A stretch of DNA of 34,371 nt from an uncultured Oceanospirillales bacterium (GCA_913061245.1 CAJXTO010000002.1:1-34371); one strand, 5' to 3'; counted from the first letter of the stretch, positions 1 to 14,119 are shown. The notes: generated by a model from the letters alone, not told the origin. Numbers and translations are program-made.

Positions 1-24
1 GACAAATAGCTGGCCCTGCGGCAT
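1..24 (-). CDS. gmk: Guanylate kinase, N-terminal fragment (partial, runs off the window)
   Basis: Minus strand from ATG at 24 reads MPQGQLFV, matching the start of Gmk (MAQGTLYIVSAPSG...); divergent gmk/rph context is common. Confidence 0.55.
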
Positions 25-95
25 GAAAGATCCGTTTGAGATAGTCATAATACGATTAATTACCTAAAGCTTAGTTCAATTAGAGAGGTTCTGCC

Positions 96-815
96 ATGCG
101 ACCAAGCGGCCGCGCATTCGATGCACTGCGTCCAATTTCTTTCACTCGTCGATTCACGCGCCACGCGGCGGGTTCAGTTTTGGTTGAATTTGGTGATACC
201 AGAGTGCTTTGTACAGCGTCTGTTAACGAACAGGTTCCACGCTGGATGAAAGGTAAGGGGCAAGGATGGGTCACGGCTGAGTACGGTATGTTGCCTGGCT
301 CAACGCACACGCGCTCTGATCGAGAAGCTGCGCGCGGCAAACAATCCGGTCGGACCCAAGAGATTCAGCGGTTAATTGGCCGATCGTTAAGAGCGGCTGT
401 TGATTTGAAGAAGCTCGGTGAGCGCCAAATCACGATCGATTGTGATGTTTTACAAGCTGATGGTGGAACTCGAACAGCATCGATTACTGGAGGCATGGTT
501 GCTTTGGTTGATGCGATCAATGGTTTGCAGCGCGATGGGTTGCTATCAGAGGATCCCTTGATCGACTTTGTTGCTGCTGTATCCGTTGGGATTTACAAAG
601 GCCAACCAGTGTTGGATCTCGACTATCCCGAGGATTCGAGCGCGGATTCAGATTTGAATTTAGTGATGGCTGAAGGGCCGAAATTGATCGAAATACAAGG
701 CACCGCAGAGGAAGCTCCATTCAGCCGAGACGAGCTCAATGCGTTACTTGATCTGGGCGAGCGTGGGATTGCGCAGTTGATCAGTGCACAGAAAAAAGCG
801 TTGGCGGAGGGTTAA
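96..815 (+). CDS. rph: Ribonuclease PH
   Basis: [43 protein letters not shown]... typical RNase PH. Confidence 0.97.
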   Translation: MRPSGRAFDALRPISFTRRFTRHAAGSVLVEFGDTRVLCTASVNEQVPRWMKGKGQGWVTAEYGMLPGSTHTRSDREAARGKQSGRTQEIQRLIGRSLRAAVDLKKLGERQITIDCDVLQADGGTRTASITGGMVALVDAINGLQRDGLLSEDPLIDFVAAVSVGIYKGQPVLDLDYPEDSSADSDLNLVMAEGPKLIEIQGTAEEAPFSRDELNALLDLGERGIAQLISAQKKALAEG

Positions 816-1606
816 TCCTCTTCCTCATCGCTGATTGAAATGTCGTAATCGACGATCAAAGGGACTCGATCGTCGAACGGTCGTTTTGCGACGTAGCCAG
901 CGGCGAGCACGCGTCTTGCGATTTCAAGCGATGCTAATTGAAGGTCCGTTCGCCAGGCGCCTGGATTTGGCATATCGAAGACGTCTGGACCGGGAAACCA
1001 GCTATATGCAGGCTCATTGGCGAAAACCTCACGGAATGCATCAACATAGCCGACGTCATTCAAAAGCGTATCGATCCAATGGCGGTCTTCTTTTGTAAAC
1101 CCGGGCGACTCGTTGTGTTGATGCCATTCTTCAAGGTCGAGTGTGCGTGCAGCAACACCAAAATCACCACAAAAAATAAAATGGCGTCGTTTCTTACGGA
1201 TCTTCCGCATCCAGGTCTCGAGTGATTCCAGAAAGGCCGCTCGTAATTCCTTGGGATCAGCAGTTGGTGATGGTGGAAGAATGGAGACCACACTCACATG
1301 CTCAAAATCAGCTTGGATATATCGTCCATCCCGATCTAAATCGTATGAGCCCAACCCCCGCATGACCGCTTTGGGTGTGTGTCGCGTGAAAATGGCAACA
1401 CCACCGGTATCCTCATTTTCACCTTCAAAATAAAAAGCCTCAAAGCCTTCGGGGCAGAAGCGAGCATCGTCCATGACTTTGTATTCGCGTACGCGCACAT
1501 CTTGGAGACAGATTACATCCGCATCCTTGCTCGCTAGCCATTCGGTTAAACCTTGCTTTACGGCCGAAATAAGACCGTTACATCGCAGGCTGATTACGCG
1601 CATCAA
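812..1606 (-). CDS. crc: Crc-like protein of the exonuclease III/AP endonuclease family, probably catalytically inactive
   Basis: End-to-end similarity to recalled Pseudomonas Crc ([23 protein letters not shown]...CG, PLIVDYD); location between rph and pyrE as in Pseudomonas. Confidence 0.8.
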   Translation of the reverse strand: MMRVISLRCNGLISAVKQGLTEWLASKDADVICLQDVRVREYKVMDDARFCPEGFEAFYFEGENEDTGGVAIFTRHTPKAVMRGLGSYDLDRDGRYIQADFEHVSVVSILPPSPTADPKELRAAFLESLETWMRKIRKKRRHFIFCGDFGVAARTLDLEEWHQHNESPGFTKEDRHWIDTLLNDVGYVDAFREVFANEPAYSWFPGPDVFDMPNPGAWRTDLQLASLEIARRVLAAGYVAKRPFDDRVPLIVDYDISISDEEED

Positions 1607-1688
1607 AAGATTTTTTGTCCCTGAAGTGAGTGACCAGATGAACTGGTGTACTATTTTTAAACGATTATTGTAATGTTAGACGTGTCTT

Positions 1689-2336
1689 ATGTCCCCATAC
1701 AAGCGTTCCTTTTTGGAATTAGCCCTTGATGCCAACGCACTGAAGTTTGGCGAATTCACTCTGAAGTCGGGCCGAGTGAGCCCTTATTTTTTCAACGCAT
1801 CTGCATTTTCCAGTGGGCGCCAACTGCAAATTCTCGGCCGATGTTATCGGGATGCCATCGCAGATTGTGGCGTGGAATTTGATGGATTATTTGGGCCTGC
1901 ATACAAAGGGATTCCGCTTGCAAGCTCAGTTGCAGTTGCCTTTGCAGACGAGGGCAACGATTACCCAGTGTCGTTCAACCGTAAGGAAGTGAAAGATCAC
2001 GGTGAAGGTGGGACGTTGCTTGGTGCACCGCTTAAGGGCCGAATCTTAGCAATTGATGATGTGGTGACGGCTGGAACGGCGGTCCGAGAATCAGTCGATT
2101 TTATCGAGAACCAAGGGGCGAGTTTGTGCGCATTTTGTGTTGCAGTTGACCGACAGGAGCGTGGACAAGAAGGCTCTGGGTCTGCGCTCGCCGAGCTCTC
2201 TGAGACCTTTCAATTGGTCCCGATTTCGATTGTTACACTTGATGATATTTTGGCGTTTGCTGCAGATGATCCGCGGGTTGCAGATGACGTTGCGCCGCGT
2301 ATCGAGGCGTATCGCGCTCAATACGGGGCGCTTTGA
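1689..2336 (+). CDS. pyrE: Orotate phosphoribosyltransferase
   Basis: MSPYKRSFLELALDANALKFGEFTLKSGRVSPYFFN..., PRPP motif ILAIDDVVTAGTA. Confidence 0.97.
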   Translation: MSPYKRSFLELALDANALKFGEFTLKSGRVSPYFFNASAFSSGRQLQILGRCYRDAIADCGVEFDGLFGPAYKGIPLASSVAVAFADEGNDYPVSFNRKEVKDHGEGGTLLGAPLKGRILAIDDVVTAGTAVRESVDFIENQGASLCAFCVAVDRQERGQEGSGSALAELSETFQLVPISIVTLDDILAFAADDPRVADDVAPRIEAYRAQYGAL

Positions 2337-2337
2337 T

Positions 2338-4612
<2,275 letters not shown>

Positions 4613-4613
<1 letters not shown>

Positions 4614-5062
4614 TAGCGTGTTCCTGTGTGGCCAAATCCACCTTCACCACGCTCAGACGCATCGAAATCATCAACTTCGACAAAATTGGGCTGAATAACA
4701 GGCGTGATGATCATCTGTGCAATTCGATCCCCAGGCTCAATAGTTTGTGGCTCGGTACCTCTGTTCCATGTGGAAATTTTGAGTTCTCCCTGGTAGTCAG
4801 AATCAATCAGTCCGACTAGATTGCCGAGCACCAGACCGCGGTGTCCGAGTCCACTTCGAGGTAGGATCATCGCGCACAGCTTCGGATCTTCAAGGTGGAT
4901 TGCAATGCCCGTTCCAATCAACATAGTTTCTCCTGGCGCAAGCGTTACTGCTTGATCGAGACATGCACGCAAATCAACCCCAGCAGAACCTGGTGTACCG
5001 ACCTCAGGGATAGGCCATTCGTTGCCAACACGAGGGTCGAGACGTTTAAATTTCAGGTTCAT
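4613..5062 (-). CDS. dut: dUTP diphosphatase
   Basis: [35 protein letters not shown]..., [15 protein letters not shown]-terminal [10 protein letters not shown]. The 4613..5266 ORF start is an upstream extension into coaBC. Confidence 0.96.
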
Positions 5063-5063
5063 T

Positions 5064-6296
5064 TCAAATCCTTTTCGGTAAGAGTGTAGAAAGGGTTGTA
5101 AGGATGTCCTTGGACACCTCGGATTTGGCTCCGGCAGCGAGCTCTTGTTCGCCATCGGCATACACAATTGTGACTTGTGTTGTGTCTTGTCCAAAAATTT
5201 CGCCATCAGCGACGCAATTCGCGATGACAGCGTCGAGTGATTTCTTAGCGAGCTTTTGCTTTGCATTTTGCAAAACCGATTCGGTCTCTGCTGCGAATCC
5301 GACCACTACGGGTGGGCGATTTGGGCCGGCAGCGACTGACTGAATAATGTCGGGATTTTCAATCAATGTGATTTGAGATAAATCGTTTTTAGACTTTTTC
5401 AGCTTTTGATCTGAAACGGATGCAGGGCGCATGTCGCACACGGCTGCAGCCCCAATAAATAGGTCAATCCCATCAAGTGATGCCTGAACAGCAGTGTGCA
5501 TTTCGCTGGCCGTTTCAACGTCGATTCGCTTCACACCGGCTGGTGTGTCGAGATGCACTGGGCCCGCGATCAATGTCACTGTCGCGCCAAGTCGGTTTGC
5601 GGCTTCGGCCAATGCAAATCCCATTTTGCCGGATGAGCGGTTGGCGAGATATCGCACCGGGTCGATAGGCTCATGTGTAGGGCCTGCTGTAATAACAACT
5701 TGAGTTCCTGCAAGTGGACCGCGATTGAGGGATGTTTCAAGTGTGTCGACGATGTCGAGCGCCTCGCTCATCCGTCCCGAGCCCATATCGCCGCATGCTT
5801 GAATCCCTGAATCTGGGCCGATGACGTGCGCCATTCGAACAAGACGACCCAGATTGTCTTGCGTCTCTGAATGTTTCCACATCTGTTGATTCATTGCGGG
5901 AGCAATCGCTTTCTCACATGCAGATGCAGCCCAGAGAGTGGTCAGTAAATCCGGAGCTCTGCCATGTGCGAGTTGGGCCATTGTGTTGGCAGTGCAGGGG
6001 GCAACGAGGATCAGATCAGCCCAGCGGGCCAGTTCAATATGCCCCATGCCAGCTTCTGCTTTGGGGTCGAGCATTGAGATTTTAACCTCGCGCCCGGTCA
6101 GCGCTTGGAAGGTTAAAGCGCTGACGAAAGCCGTAGCAGATTCAGTCATCACAACTTGCACAATTGCGCCACGGCGACCGAGTTCTCGGGCCAGCTCACA
6201 AGCCTTATAACAAGCAATCCCGCCTGTTACACCAAGCACAATATGTTTGTTTTGGAACCAAGATGTTTGCGTCACTGACGTTCCCTTGTCATTCAA
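5064..6296 (-). CDS. coaBC: Bifunctional phosphopantothenoylcysteine decarboxylase/phosphopantothenate-cysteine ligase
   Basis: [24 protein letters not shown]...APAMNQQMW; CoaB domain [27 protein letters not shown]. Confidence 0.97.
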   Translation of the reverse strand: MNDKGTSVTQTSWFQNKHIVLGVTGGIACYKACELARELGRRGAIVQVVMTESATAFVSALTFQALTGREVKISMLDPKAEAGMGHIELARWADLILVAPCTANTMAQLAHGRAPDLLTTLWAASACEKAIAPAMNQQMWKHSETQDNLGRLVRMAHVIGPDSGIQACGDMGSGRMSEALDIVDTLETSLNRGPLAGTQVVITAGPTHEPIDPVRYLANRSSGKMGFALAEAANRLGATVTLIAGPVHLDTPAGVKRIDVETASEMHTAVQASLDGIDLFIGAAAVCDMRPASVSDQKLKKSKNDLSQITLIENPDIIQSVAAGPNRPPVVVGFAAETESVLQNAKQKLAKKSLDAVIANCVADGEIFGQDTTQVTIVYADGEQELAAGAKSEVSKDILTTLSTLLPKRI

Positions 6297-6358
6297 GCGC
6301 CAACCATATCACGAGTGACCCAAACTTCGGATGCCCAAATAAGCGATCAATTGGCTCT

Positions 6359-6387
6359 TGTATGTTCTTTCTGGCGACGGTATCATT
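6359..6387 (+). promoter_or_regulatory. Candidate sigma70-type promoter for rpmB-rpmG
   Basis: TTGTAT (6359-6364), 17-nt spacer, TATCAT (6382-6387), about 46 nt before the rpmB ATG. Confidence 0.5.
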
Positions 6388-6433
6388 CGCGTCCATTTTT
6401 TCACGGTCTGTGCAACCAGAGGCGGATCTAATT

Positions 6434-6670
6434 ATGTCAAAAGTGTGCCAAGTAACAGGCAAGGGTCCTGCAACCGGCAACAATGTGTCGCATTCGAACA
6501 TCAAGACGAAGCGTCGCTTCCTCCCGAACCTGCATTGGCATCGGTTCTGGGTTGAATCTGAGAAGCGTTTCGTGCGTCTTCGTGTTTCTACGAAAGGAAT
6601 GCGCATTATCGATAAACTGGGGATTGATGCTGTTTTGGCAGATATCCGCTCACGTGGCGAGAAGGTGTAA
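6434..6670 (+). CDS. rpmB: 50S ribosomal protein L28
   Basis: [39 protein letters not shown]...; ATG at 6434 inside the longer 6164..6670 ORF. Confidence 0.97.
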   Translation: MSKVCQVTGKGPATGNNVSHSNIKTKRRFLPNLHWHRFWVESEKRFVRLRVSTKGMRIIDKLGIDAVLADIRSRGEKV

Positions 6671-6673
6671 ACC

Positions 6674-6829
6674 ATGCGTGACAAAATTAAATTGGTATCG
6701 TCTGCTGGTACTGGTCATTACTACACAACTGACAAGAACAAGCGGAACACTCCAGATAAGCTCGAATTCAAAAAGTACGATCCCGTTGTTCGCAAGCACG
6801 TGATGTACAAGGAAGCGAAAATTAAGTAA
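6674..6829 (+). CDS. rpmG: 50S ribosomal protein L33
   Basis: Short ORF absent from the supplied track: [51 protein letters not shown]. Confidence 0.96.
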   Translation: MRDKIKLVSSAGTGHYYTTDKNKRNTPDKLEFKKYDPVVRKHVMYKEAKIK

Positions 6830-6835
6830 AGGCTC

Positions 6836-8696
<1,861 letters not shown>

Positions 8697-8739
8697 ATGC
8701 TATCATCTCGTCTCGAGTTTTTTAGGATTTCCAATTGCC

Positions 8740-9810
8740 ATGACATTCGATCCACTTTTGCTTATTGGTATCGCTGTATTCGTTGTGTTGATCGCTTGGT
8801 TTCTGTTCGGGCGAAAAAAAGCCGCGCCTGAAGCGCCTGATCAAGCTCAGGACATTGCGCCTGAATCGACCAATGCGTCTGTGGTTGCTGAAGTTGTCGA
8901 GCCCGTTAGTTTCTTTAAAGCGCTATCGCGCTCACGGTCTCAGTTATCTAACAGTCTGAAGGGCTTATTTAGCGGTGGTTTCGATGAAGAGATCCGGGAC
9001 GATCTTGAAGCCATCCTTCTATCGTCTGACGTTGGCGTTGAGACGACGGACTGGGTGCTAGATACGCTTGAGGAGCGCTCCAAGCAAGAAGGCATATCGG
9101 ATGCAGATGGTTTATTAACGCTTCTAAAGGAGATCTTGGCATCGACTTTAAGTGCATCTGAAGTGGTTGTGGATGAGCGTTCGAATACACCGCATGTCAT
9201 TTTGATGATCGGTGTGAATGGTGTTGGTAAGACGACCACCATTGGGAAACTTGCGCATCGGTATCAAGCTGATGGTCGATCAGTGGTGCTTGCAGCTGGT
9301 GATACATTCCGTGCAGCTGCTGTTGAGCAATTGAAAACATGGGGCGAGCGAAACGGAGTTCCGGTCATCGCTCAAGACACGGGTGCTGATTCAGCATCAG
9401 TACTCTACGACGCGTGTGAGTCGGCGAAAGCACGAGGTACTGACATTGTGTTGGCTGACACCGCTGGACGTCTTCAAAACAAAGCGAATTTGATGAATGA
9501 GCTTGAGAAGATTGGTCGGGTGCTCGGTAAGCTCGACATTGGCGCGCCACACGAAGTGCTGTTAGTTCTTGATGCAGGCACGGGTCAAAATGCGATCAGC
9601 CAAGCCCGTGAGTTCTCAAAAGCCATCCAGCCGACTGGTTTGGTGTTAACAAAGCTTGATGGCACTGCGAAGGGTGGCATCGTGTTTGCGCTATCTCGTG
9701 AGTTCGGGCTTCCGATTCGTTATGTCGGTCTCGGTGAAAAAGCTGAGGATTTACGTGCATTTGATGCATCCGCATTCGTTGACGCGATGTTTGCGGAGGC
9801 TTCTGAGTGA
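8740..9810 (+). CDS. ftsY: Signal recognition particle receptor FtsY with a predicted N-terminal hydrophobic segment
   Basis: GVNGVGKTTTIGKLA, DTFRAAAVEQL, DTAGRLQ, TKLDGTAKGG; ATG at 8740 encodes MTFDPLLLIGIAVFVVLIAWFLFGRKK. Confidence 0.96.
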   Translation: MTFDPLLLIGIAVFVVLIAWFLFGRKKAAPEAPDQAQDIAPESTNASVVAEVVEPVSFFKALSRSRSQLSNSLKGLFSGGFDEEIRDDLEAILLSSDVGVETTDWVLDTLEERSKQEGISDADGLLTLLKEILASTLSASEVVVDERSNTPHVILMIGVNGVGKTTTIGKLAHRYQADGRSVVLAAGDTFRAAAVEQLKTWGERNGVPVIAQDTGADSASVLYDACESAKARGTDIVLADTAGRLQNKANLMNELEKIGRVLGKLDIGAPHEVLLVLDAGTGQNAISQAREFSKAIQPTGLVLTKLDGTAKGGIVFALSREFGLPIRYVGLGEKAEDLRAFDASAFVDAMFAEASE

Positions 9811-10481
9811 TTGAATTTGAGAGCGTTGCCAAAGTCTATGATGGCCAACGTGAAGCGCTCTCTGATGTGAACTTCCGTCTTGCGCCTGGTGAGATGGCGT
9901 TTCTCACGGGGCATTCTGGAGCGGGTAAATCGACGTTACTGCGTTTGATTTTAGGTTTAGAAACCGCCTCATCTGGAGTGGTTCGTGTAGCGGGTACGGA
10001 TTTATCCACGCTGTCAGGTGAAAAGCTTGCGCGTTACCGACGTCGTGTTGGCGTGGTATTTCAGGATCCGAACTTGGAAGAAGACTTATCAGTCTACGAT
10101 AACGTGGCGTTGCCGCTTCGTATTTCTGGGTTTAGTGAATCAGAAATTCCAAAACGAGTGAAAGCCGCTTTATCGCGCGTTGATCTGTCGGATCAAGCGA
10201 ATGCGAGTCCGCGTGTACTTTCAGGTGGACAGCAGCAACGAGTCGGTATCGCCAGAGCGATCGTTCATCGGCCTGCACTTTTGGTGGCTGATGAGCCAAC
10301 AGGAAACTTGGATCCAGAGCTCTCGGCTCGCGTGATGCGGATGTTCACCCAATTCCAGCAGTTGGGTGTGACTATTTTGGTTGCGACTCACGAGCGGGCG
10401 GTTGTCGAATCGTTACCATTCCGTCGGTTAGTTATTGAGAAAGGCTGTCTCGTCTCTGATGGCATGGGAGCCAATCGATGA
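9807..10481 (+). CDS. ftsE: Cell division ATP-binding protein FtsE
   Basis: ABC ATPase Walker A GHSGAGKSTLLRL, LSGGQQQRVGIARA; between ftsY and ftsX. Confidence 0.95.
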   Translation: MIEFESVAKVYDGQREALSDVNFRLAPGEMAFLTGHSGAGKSTLLRLILGLETASSGVVRVAGTDLSTLSGEKLARYRRRVGVVFQDPNLEEDLSVYDNVALPLRISGFSESEIPKRVKAALSRVDLSDQANASPRVLSGGQQQRVGIARAIVHRPALLVADEPTGNLDPELSARVMRMFTQFQQLGVTILVATHERAVVESLPFRRLVIEKGCLVSDGMGANR

Positions 10482-11383
10482 ATCGTTGGATCTTAGATCA
10501 TACGCAAGCGATCCATGATGCTTGGAAGCGCACGTCCGATCGGTTGACGCAGTTCATAGTTTTGGTCTGCTTGCTTGGCATTTTGTTAGCGATTCCTGGT
10601 TGGCTCGCACAAATTTGGCTCGGGATGGCTTCGCTTGTTCCTGAAGACGCTGTTCAGAGTGAGGCGATTGTTTTTTTAAAACAGGATCTCGAAGTCGAAG
10701 CACGAATTGACCTCGAGCGTACGCTTTCAGAAATGCCGGATACCGATCAGATCGTTTTCGTACCAAGGAGTGCGGCGCTTGAGCAGTTGAGTAAGCAAGA
10801 CGGATTAGAGCCGATTGCCGATTTAAAGGCGAATAATCCATTACCTGACGCGCTTCGAGTGAAATTTTCTGTGCAGGGGATCGAGGCGCGTGAAAATCAA
10901 ATCATTGAGACACTCGCTGCTGATCGACGCGTGCTGTCATTGAGATACTATCCGTCGACACGAATTCAATACGCGTCTCTCGTTGAGATGCTTGGTTTTC
11001 TGGGTATTGGTTTATCAGTACTGACCATCATCGGGGTTTTGATGGCTGTATTCTTGGTTGCGGCAGCCGATGTGGTGGATGATCGACGTCGGATTGAGCT
11101 GTATACCCTATTGGGCGCGTCCCGGCGCTTTATTCGAAGACCCTATTTGTATCGAGCAACATTGCTCGGCGTCCTCGCAGGTTTGAGTGCATGCCTTGTG
11201 ATTACCTTGCTAAATGAGGTATTGTCCTCGGCCCTTGCATCAAATTTGAAAGCCTTGGATTCGCGGCTTGAGAATATTCCCATGGACGGTCGGATACTTA
11301 TTGGTGTTGCATCAATTGCAGTACTGGCGAGTTGGGTTGGTGCAGAGCGCGCTGTAAATCGGCGATTGAAAGCCCTTCATTGA
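10478..11383 (+). CDS. ftsX: Cell division permease-like protein FtsX
   Basis: Four-TM FtsX topology; RRRIELYTLLGASRRFIRRPYLYRA motif; overlaps the ftsE stop. Confidence 0.93.
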   Translation: MNRWILDHTQAIHDAWKRTSDRLTQFIVLVCLLGILLAIPGWLAQIWLGMASLVPEDAVQSEAIVFLKQDLEVEARIDLERTLSEMPDTDQIVFVPRSAALEQLSKQDGLEPIADLKANNPLPDALRVKFSVQGIEARENQIIETLAADRRVLSLRYYPSTRIQYASLVEMLGFLGIGLSVLTIIGVLMAVFLVAAADVVDDRRRIELYTLLGASRRFIRRPYLYRATLLGVLAGLSACLVITLLNEVLSSALASNLKALDSRLENIPMDGRILIGVASIAVLASWVGAERAVNRRLKALH

Positions 11384-11423
11384 TGACAAAAGGGCGTGAA
11401 TCGCAGTTGATTTTCGGCGCAGT

Positions 11424-11451
11424 GGAACTAAAAAAGAGTTATATTGTCTAT
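11424..11451 (+). promoter_or_regulatory. Candidate sigma-E (RpoE/AlgU)-type promoter of rpoH
   Basis: GGAACTA (11424-11430), 15-nt spacer, GTCTAT (11446-11451), versus consensus GGAACTT-N15-GTCTAA. Confidence 0.6.
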
Positions 11452-11495
11452 ATACTAAGACGAAAGGCTAAACAGGGAGGTCGGCGACGTTACAT

Positions 11496-12380
11496 ATGCA
11501 TGAGCTAGCTGAAACGAGGTGTTTTGTGCCTAAAAAATCAAATTTACCTGTAGAAGTGTTACTTCCAGGCGGTCAGATTGAGGCCTACATTCAGGCCGTC
11601 AGTCAGATTCCGATTTTGACCGCGGAAGAAGAAAAAGAAATTGCTGATCGTTTGTACTACGACAACGATCTTGATGCCGCACGTTCATTGGTTATGTCGC
11701 ACCTGCGCTTTGTTGTGCACATTGCGCGTAGCTACTCTGGATATGGTCTGCCTCAGGCTGACTTGATTCAAGAAGGCAACGTCGGTTTGATGAAGGCTGT
11801 GAAGCGTTTCAACCCAGAAATGGGCGTTCGCTTGGTGTCCTTTGCTGTGCATTGGATCAAAGCTGAAATGCACGAGTACATCTTGAAAAATTGGCGGATC
11901 GTTAAAGTCGCGACCACTAAAGCGCAACGCAAGATGTTCTTTAACTTAAGAAGCGCCAAGAAAAAATTGGCGTGGTTCACTGCTGATGAAGTGAAGAGTG
12001 TTGCGAATGACTTGGGTGTCAGTGAAGACGTCGTTCGGCAAATGGAAGGTCGACTCGCTGCACAAGACATGGCATTTGATGGTTATTCAGATGACGATGA
12101 TGATCTGTCGCTATCTCCGTCTCAGTACCTCGAGGCATCGAACGCTGATCCTGCCGATATTTTGGAAAAACAGGATTGGACGCAAGATTCGACCGATCGA
12201 TTGTATTCAGCCTTGTCTGATTTGGATGACCGAAGCAAAGACATTTTGGCGAGTCGCTGGTTAGCCGACGAAAAAGCTACTCTGCACGAGCTTGCGGGCA
12301 AGTATAATGTCTCTGCGGAACGTATTCGTCAGCTTGAGAAGAATGCGATGAAGAAGGTGAAAACGGCGCTCGTTGCTTAA
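11496..12380 (+). CDS. rpoH: RNA polymerase heat-shock sigma factor (sigma-32)
   Basis: [62 protein letters not shown], RpoH box [18 protein letters not shown] start at 11526 with SD GAGGT is an alternative. Confidence 0.95.
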   Translation: MHELAETRCFVPKKSNLPVEVLLPGGQIEAYIQAVSQIPILTAEEEKEIADRLYYDNDLDAARSLVMSHLRFVVHIARSYSGYGLPQADLIQEGNVGLMKAVKRFNPEMGVRLVSFAVHWIKAEMHEYILKNWRIVKVATTKAQRKMFFNLRSAKKKLAWFTADEVKSVANDLGVSEDVVRQMEGRLAAQDMAFDGYSDDDDDLSLSPSQYLEASNADPADILEKQDWTQDSTDRLYSALSDLDDRSKDILASRWLADEKATLHELAGKYNVSAERIRQLEKNAMKKVKTALVA

Positions 12381-12397
12381 ACGGACGGATGTTTTTC

Positions 12398-12425
12398 AAA
12401 AAAGGCCGCTTATGCGGCCTTTTTT
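12398..12425 (+). terminator. Rho-independent terminator after rpoH
   Basis: AAAAAAGGCCGC-TTAT-GCGGCCTTTTTT, perfect stem with T-tract. Confidence 0.93.
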
Positions 12426-12440
12426 ATTCAAGGAATGTGC

Positions 12441-12638
12441 ATGCAAATATCGGTCAATGGCGAGGCTGAGAGCATTGAGCCTCAAACGCTTGAGAGTTAT
12501 CTCACGACAAAATCATTATTAGGTCGCCGCATTGCTGTTGAGCGAAATGGCGACATTGTCCCGAAATCGCAATTTTCCGAAGTCATACTAGAGGATGGCG
12601 ATGTTCTTGAAATCGTACATGCCATTGGAGGAGGTTAA
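12441..12638 (+). CDS. thiS: Sulfur carrier protein ThiS
   Basis: MQISVNGEAESIEPQTLESYL...EVILEDGDVLEIVHAIGGG, C-terminal GG. Start could be 12435. Confidence 0.93.
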   Translation: MQISVNGEAESIEPQTLESYLTTKSLLGRRIAVERNGDIVPKSQFSEVILEDGDVLEIVHAIGGG

Positions 12639-13418
12639 GTGACAGACACAATTCAAGTAGGTTCATACACGCTTAAATCCAGATTACTTGTTGGCACTGG
12701 GAAATATCGTGATTTGGATGAAACAGGTCGGGCTATTGAAGCAAGCGGCGCGGATGTCGTTACCATGGCAGTTCGCAGGACCAATTTAGGCCAGAACCCA
12801 AACGAACCTAATCTATTGGATGTGATATCTCCTGATCGTTACACACTTTTACCGAACACAGCCGGGTGCCATACGGCAGATGACGCAGTTCGAACTTGTC
12901 GGCTTGCGCGTGAATTGTTGGATGGTCATAACCTCGTGAAGCTTGAGGTTATCTCAAAGTCGCGGACCCTCTACCCAGACGTTGTCGAAACCTTGACCGC
13001 TGCGCGTACCTTAGTTGCCGATGGTTTTGAAGTGATGGTGTATACCTCAGATGACCCATTGATCGCGCTTGAGCTCGAAGCGATTGGTTGTGTCGCTGTC
13101 ATGCCACTTGGTGCACCGATTGGCTCAGGTCTCGGTCTACAAAACCCTTACAATATCCGCGAAATTCTCGATAACTTAAAAGTACCTGTCATCGTCGATG
13201 CAGGCGTTGGTACCGCATCAGATGCGACTGTCGCGATGGAGCTCGGTTGCGAGGGTGTTTTGATGAATACAGCAATTGCCGAAGCAAAAGATCCAATCAA
13301 AATGGCGCATGCGATGCGACTCGCTATCGAAAGTGGGCGTCTTGCTTATGAAGCTGGACGCATGCCGAGAAAACGATATGCAGATGCTTCGAGCCCTGAG
13401 ACTGGTTTGATTGAATGA
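12639..13418 (+). CDS. thiG: Thiazole synthase
   Basis: [46 protein letters not shown] start adjoining the thiS stop. Confidence 0.97.
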   Translation: MTDTIQVGSYTLKSRLLVGTGKYRDLDETGRAIEASGADVVTMAVRRTNLGQNPNEPNLLDVISPDRYTLLPNTAGCHTADDAVRTCRLARELLDGHNLVKLEVISKSRTLYPDVVETLTAARTLVADGFEVMVYTSDDPLIALELEAIGCVAVMPLGAPIGSGLGLQNPYNIREILDNLKVPVIVDAGVGTASDATVAMELGCEGVLMNTAIAEAKDPIKMAHAMRLAIESGRLAYEAGRMPRKRYADASSPETGLIE

Positions 13419-14119
13419 TTGAAGAATCGAAGAAGCGAACGATTCGGAGTTTTGTGCTTCGAGCAGGTCGAATGACTGATGCGCAAGATAAGGCGTATCA
13501 GACCCTATGGGATGAGTATGGTCTTGTTTGCAATCACCATAGGCTCGATCTTCAGACAACATTTGGGCGTGAAGCTCCGGTGGTCTTTGAAATCGGTTTT
13601 GGTATGGGGGATTCGTTGTTAAGCCAAGCGCTGAACGAGCCCGAGCGTGATTTTATCGGTGTCGAAGTTCATAAGCCTGGTGTAGGTCGCTTGATGAATG
13701 AAGCGAAGAAGGCGGGCGCCACCAACCTCCGTGTGATTTGCGAAGATGCTGTTGAGGTGCTGTCTGATGGCCTAGGGCCTCAGTCGCTTGAAGGTGTTCA
13801 GATTTATTTCCCGGATCCCTGGCATAAAAAGCGTCATCACAAACGACGTATCGTACAGGCAGATTTCATTAACCTTCTCGCCCATCGCGTGCGTTTGGGC
13901 GGTTTTTGTCATCTGGCAACTGACTGGGCCCCCTATGCTGAATGGATGGTCGAGAAGTTTAGTCAAAGTGCTGCTTGGCATAATACGTCCGAAGATGGGG
14001 ATTTTGTCCCGCGTCCCGACCGTCGTCCGATCACAAAGTTTGAGACCCGCGGTGAGCGTTTGGGACATGCAGTGTTTGATTTGGTGTATGAGCGAAAGGC
14101 TTCAGATCAGCATCTCTAA
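13415..14119 (+). CDS. trmB: tRNA (guanine-N7-)-methyltransferase
   Basis: [14 protein letters not shown]...[12 protein letters not shown]...[16 protein letters not shown]. Confidence 0.97.
   Translation: MIEESKKRTIRSFVLRAGRMTDAQDKAYQTLWDEYGLVCNHHRLDLQTTFGREAPVVFEIGFGMGDSLLSQALNEPERDFIGVEVHKPGVGRLMNEAKKAGATNLRVICEDAVEVLSDGLGPQSLEGVQIYFPDPWHKKRHHKRRIVQADFINLLAHRVRLGGFCHLATDWAPYAEWMVEKFSQSAAWHNTSEDGDFVPRPDRRPITKFETRGERLGHAVFDLVYERKASDQHL

Noticed and set aside
6289-6684. 131-aa minus-strand ORF across rpmB
   Set aside because: Antisense to rpmB; no recognisable domain.
8940-9242. 100-aa minus-strand ORF inside ftsY
   Set aside because: Antisense to the conserved NG domain of ftsY; no independent support.
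12426-12440. TPP riboswitch in front of thiS-thiG
   Set aside because: About 15 nt lie between the rpoH terminator and the thiS start; no THI-box sequence is visible.
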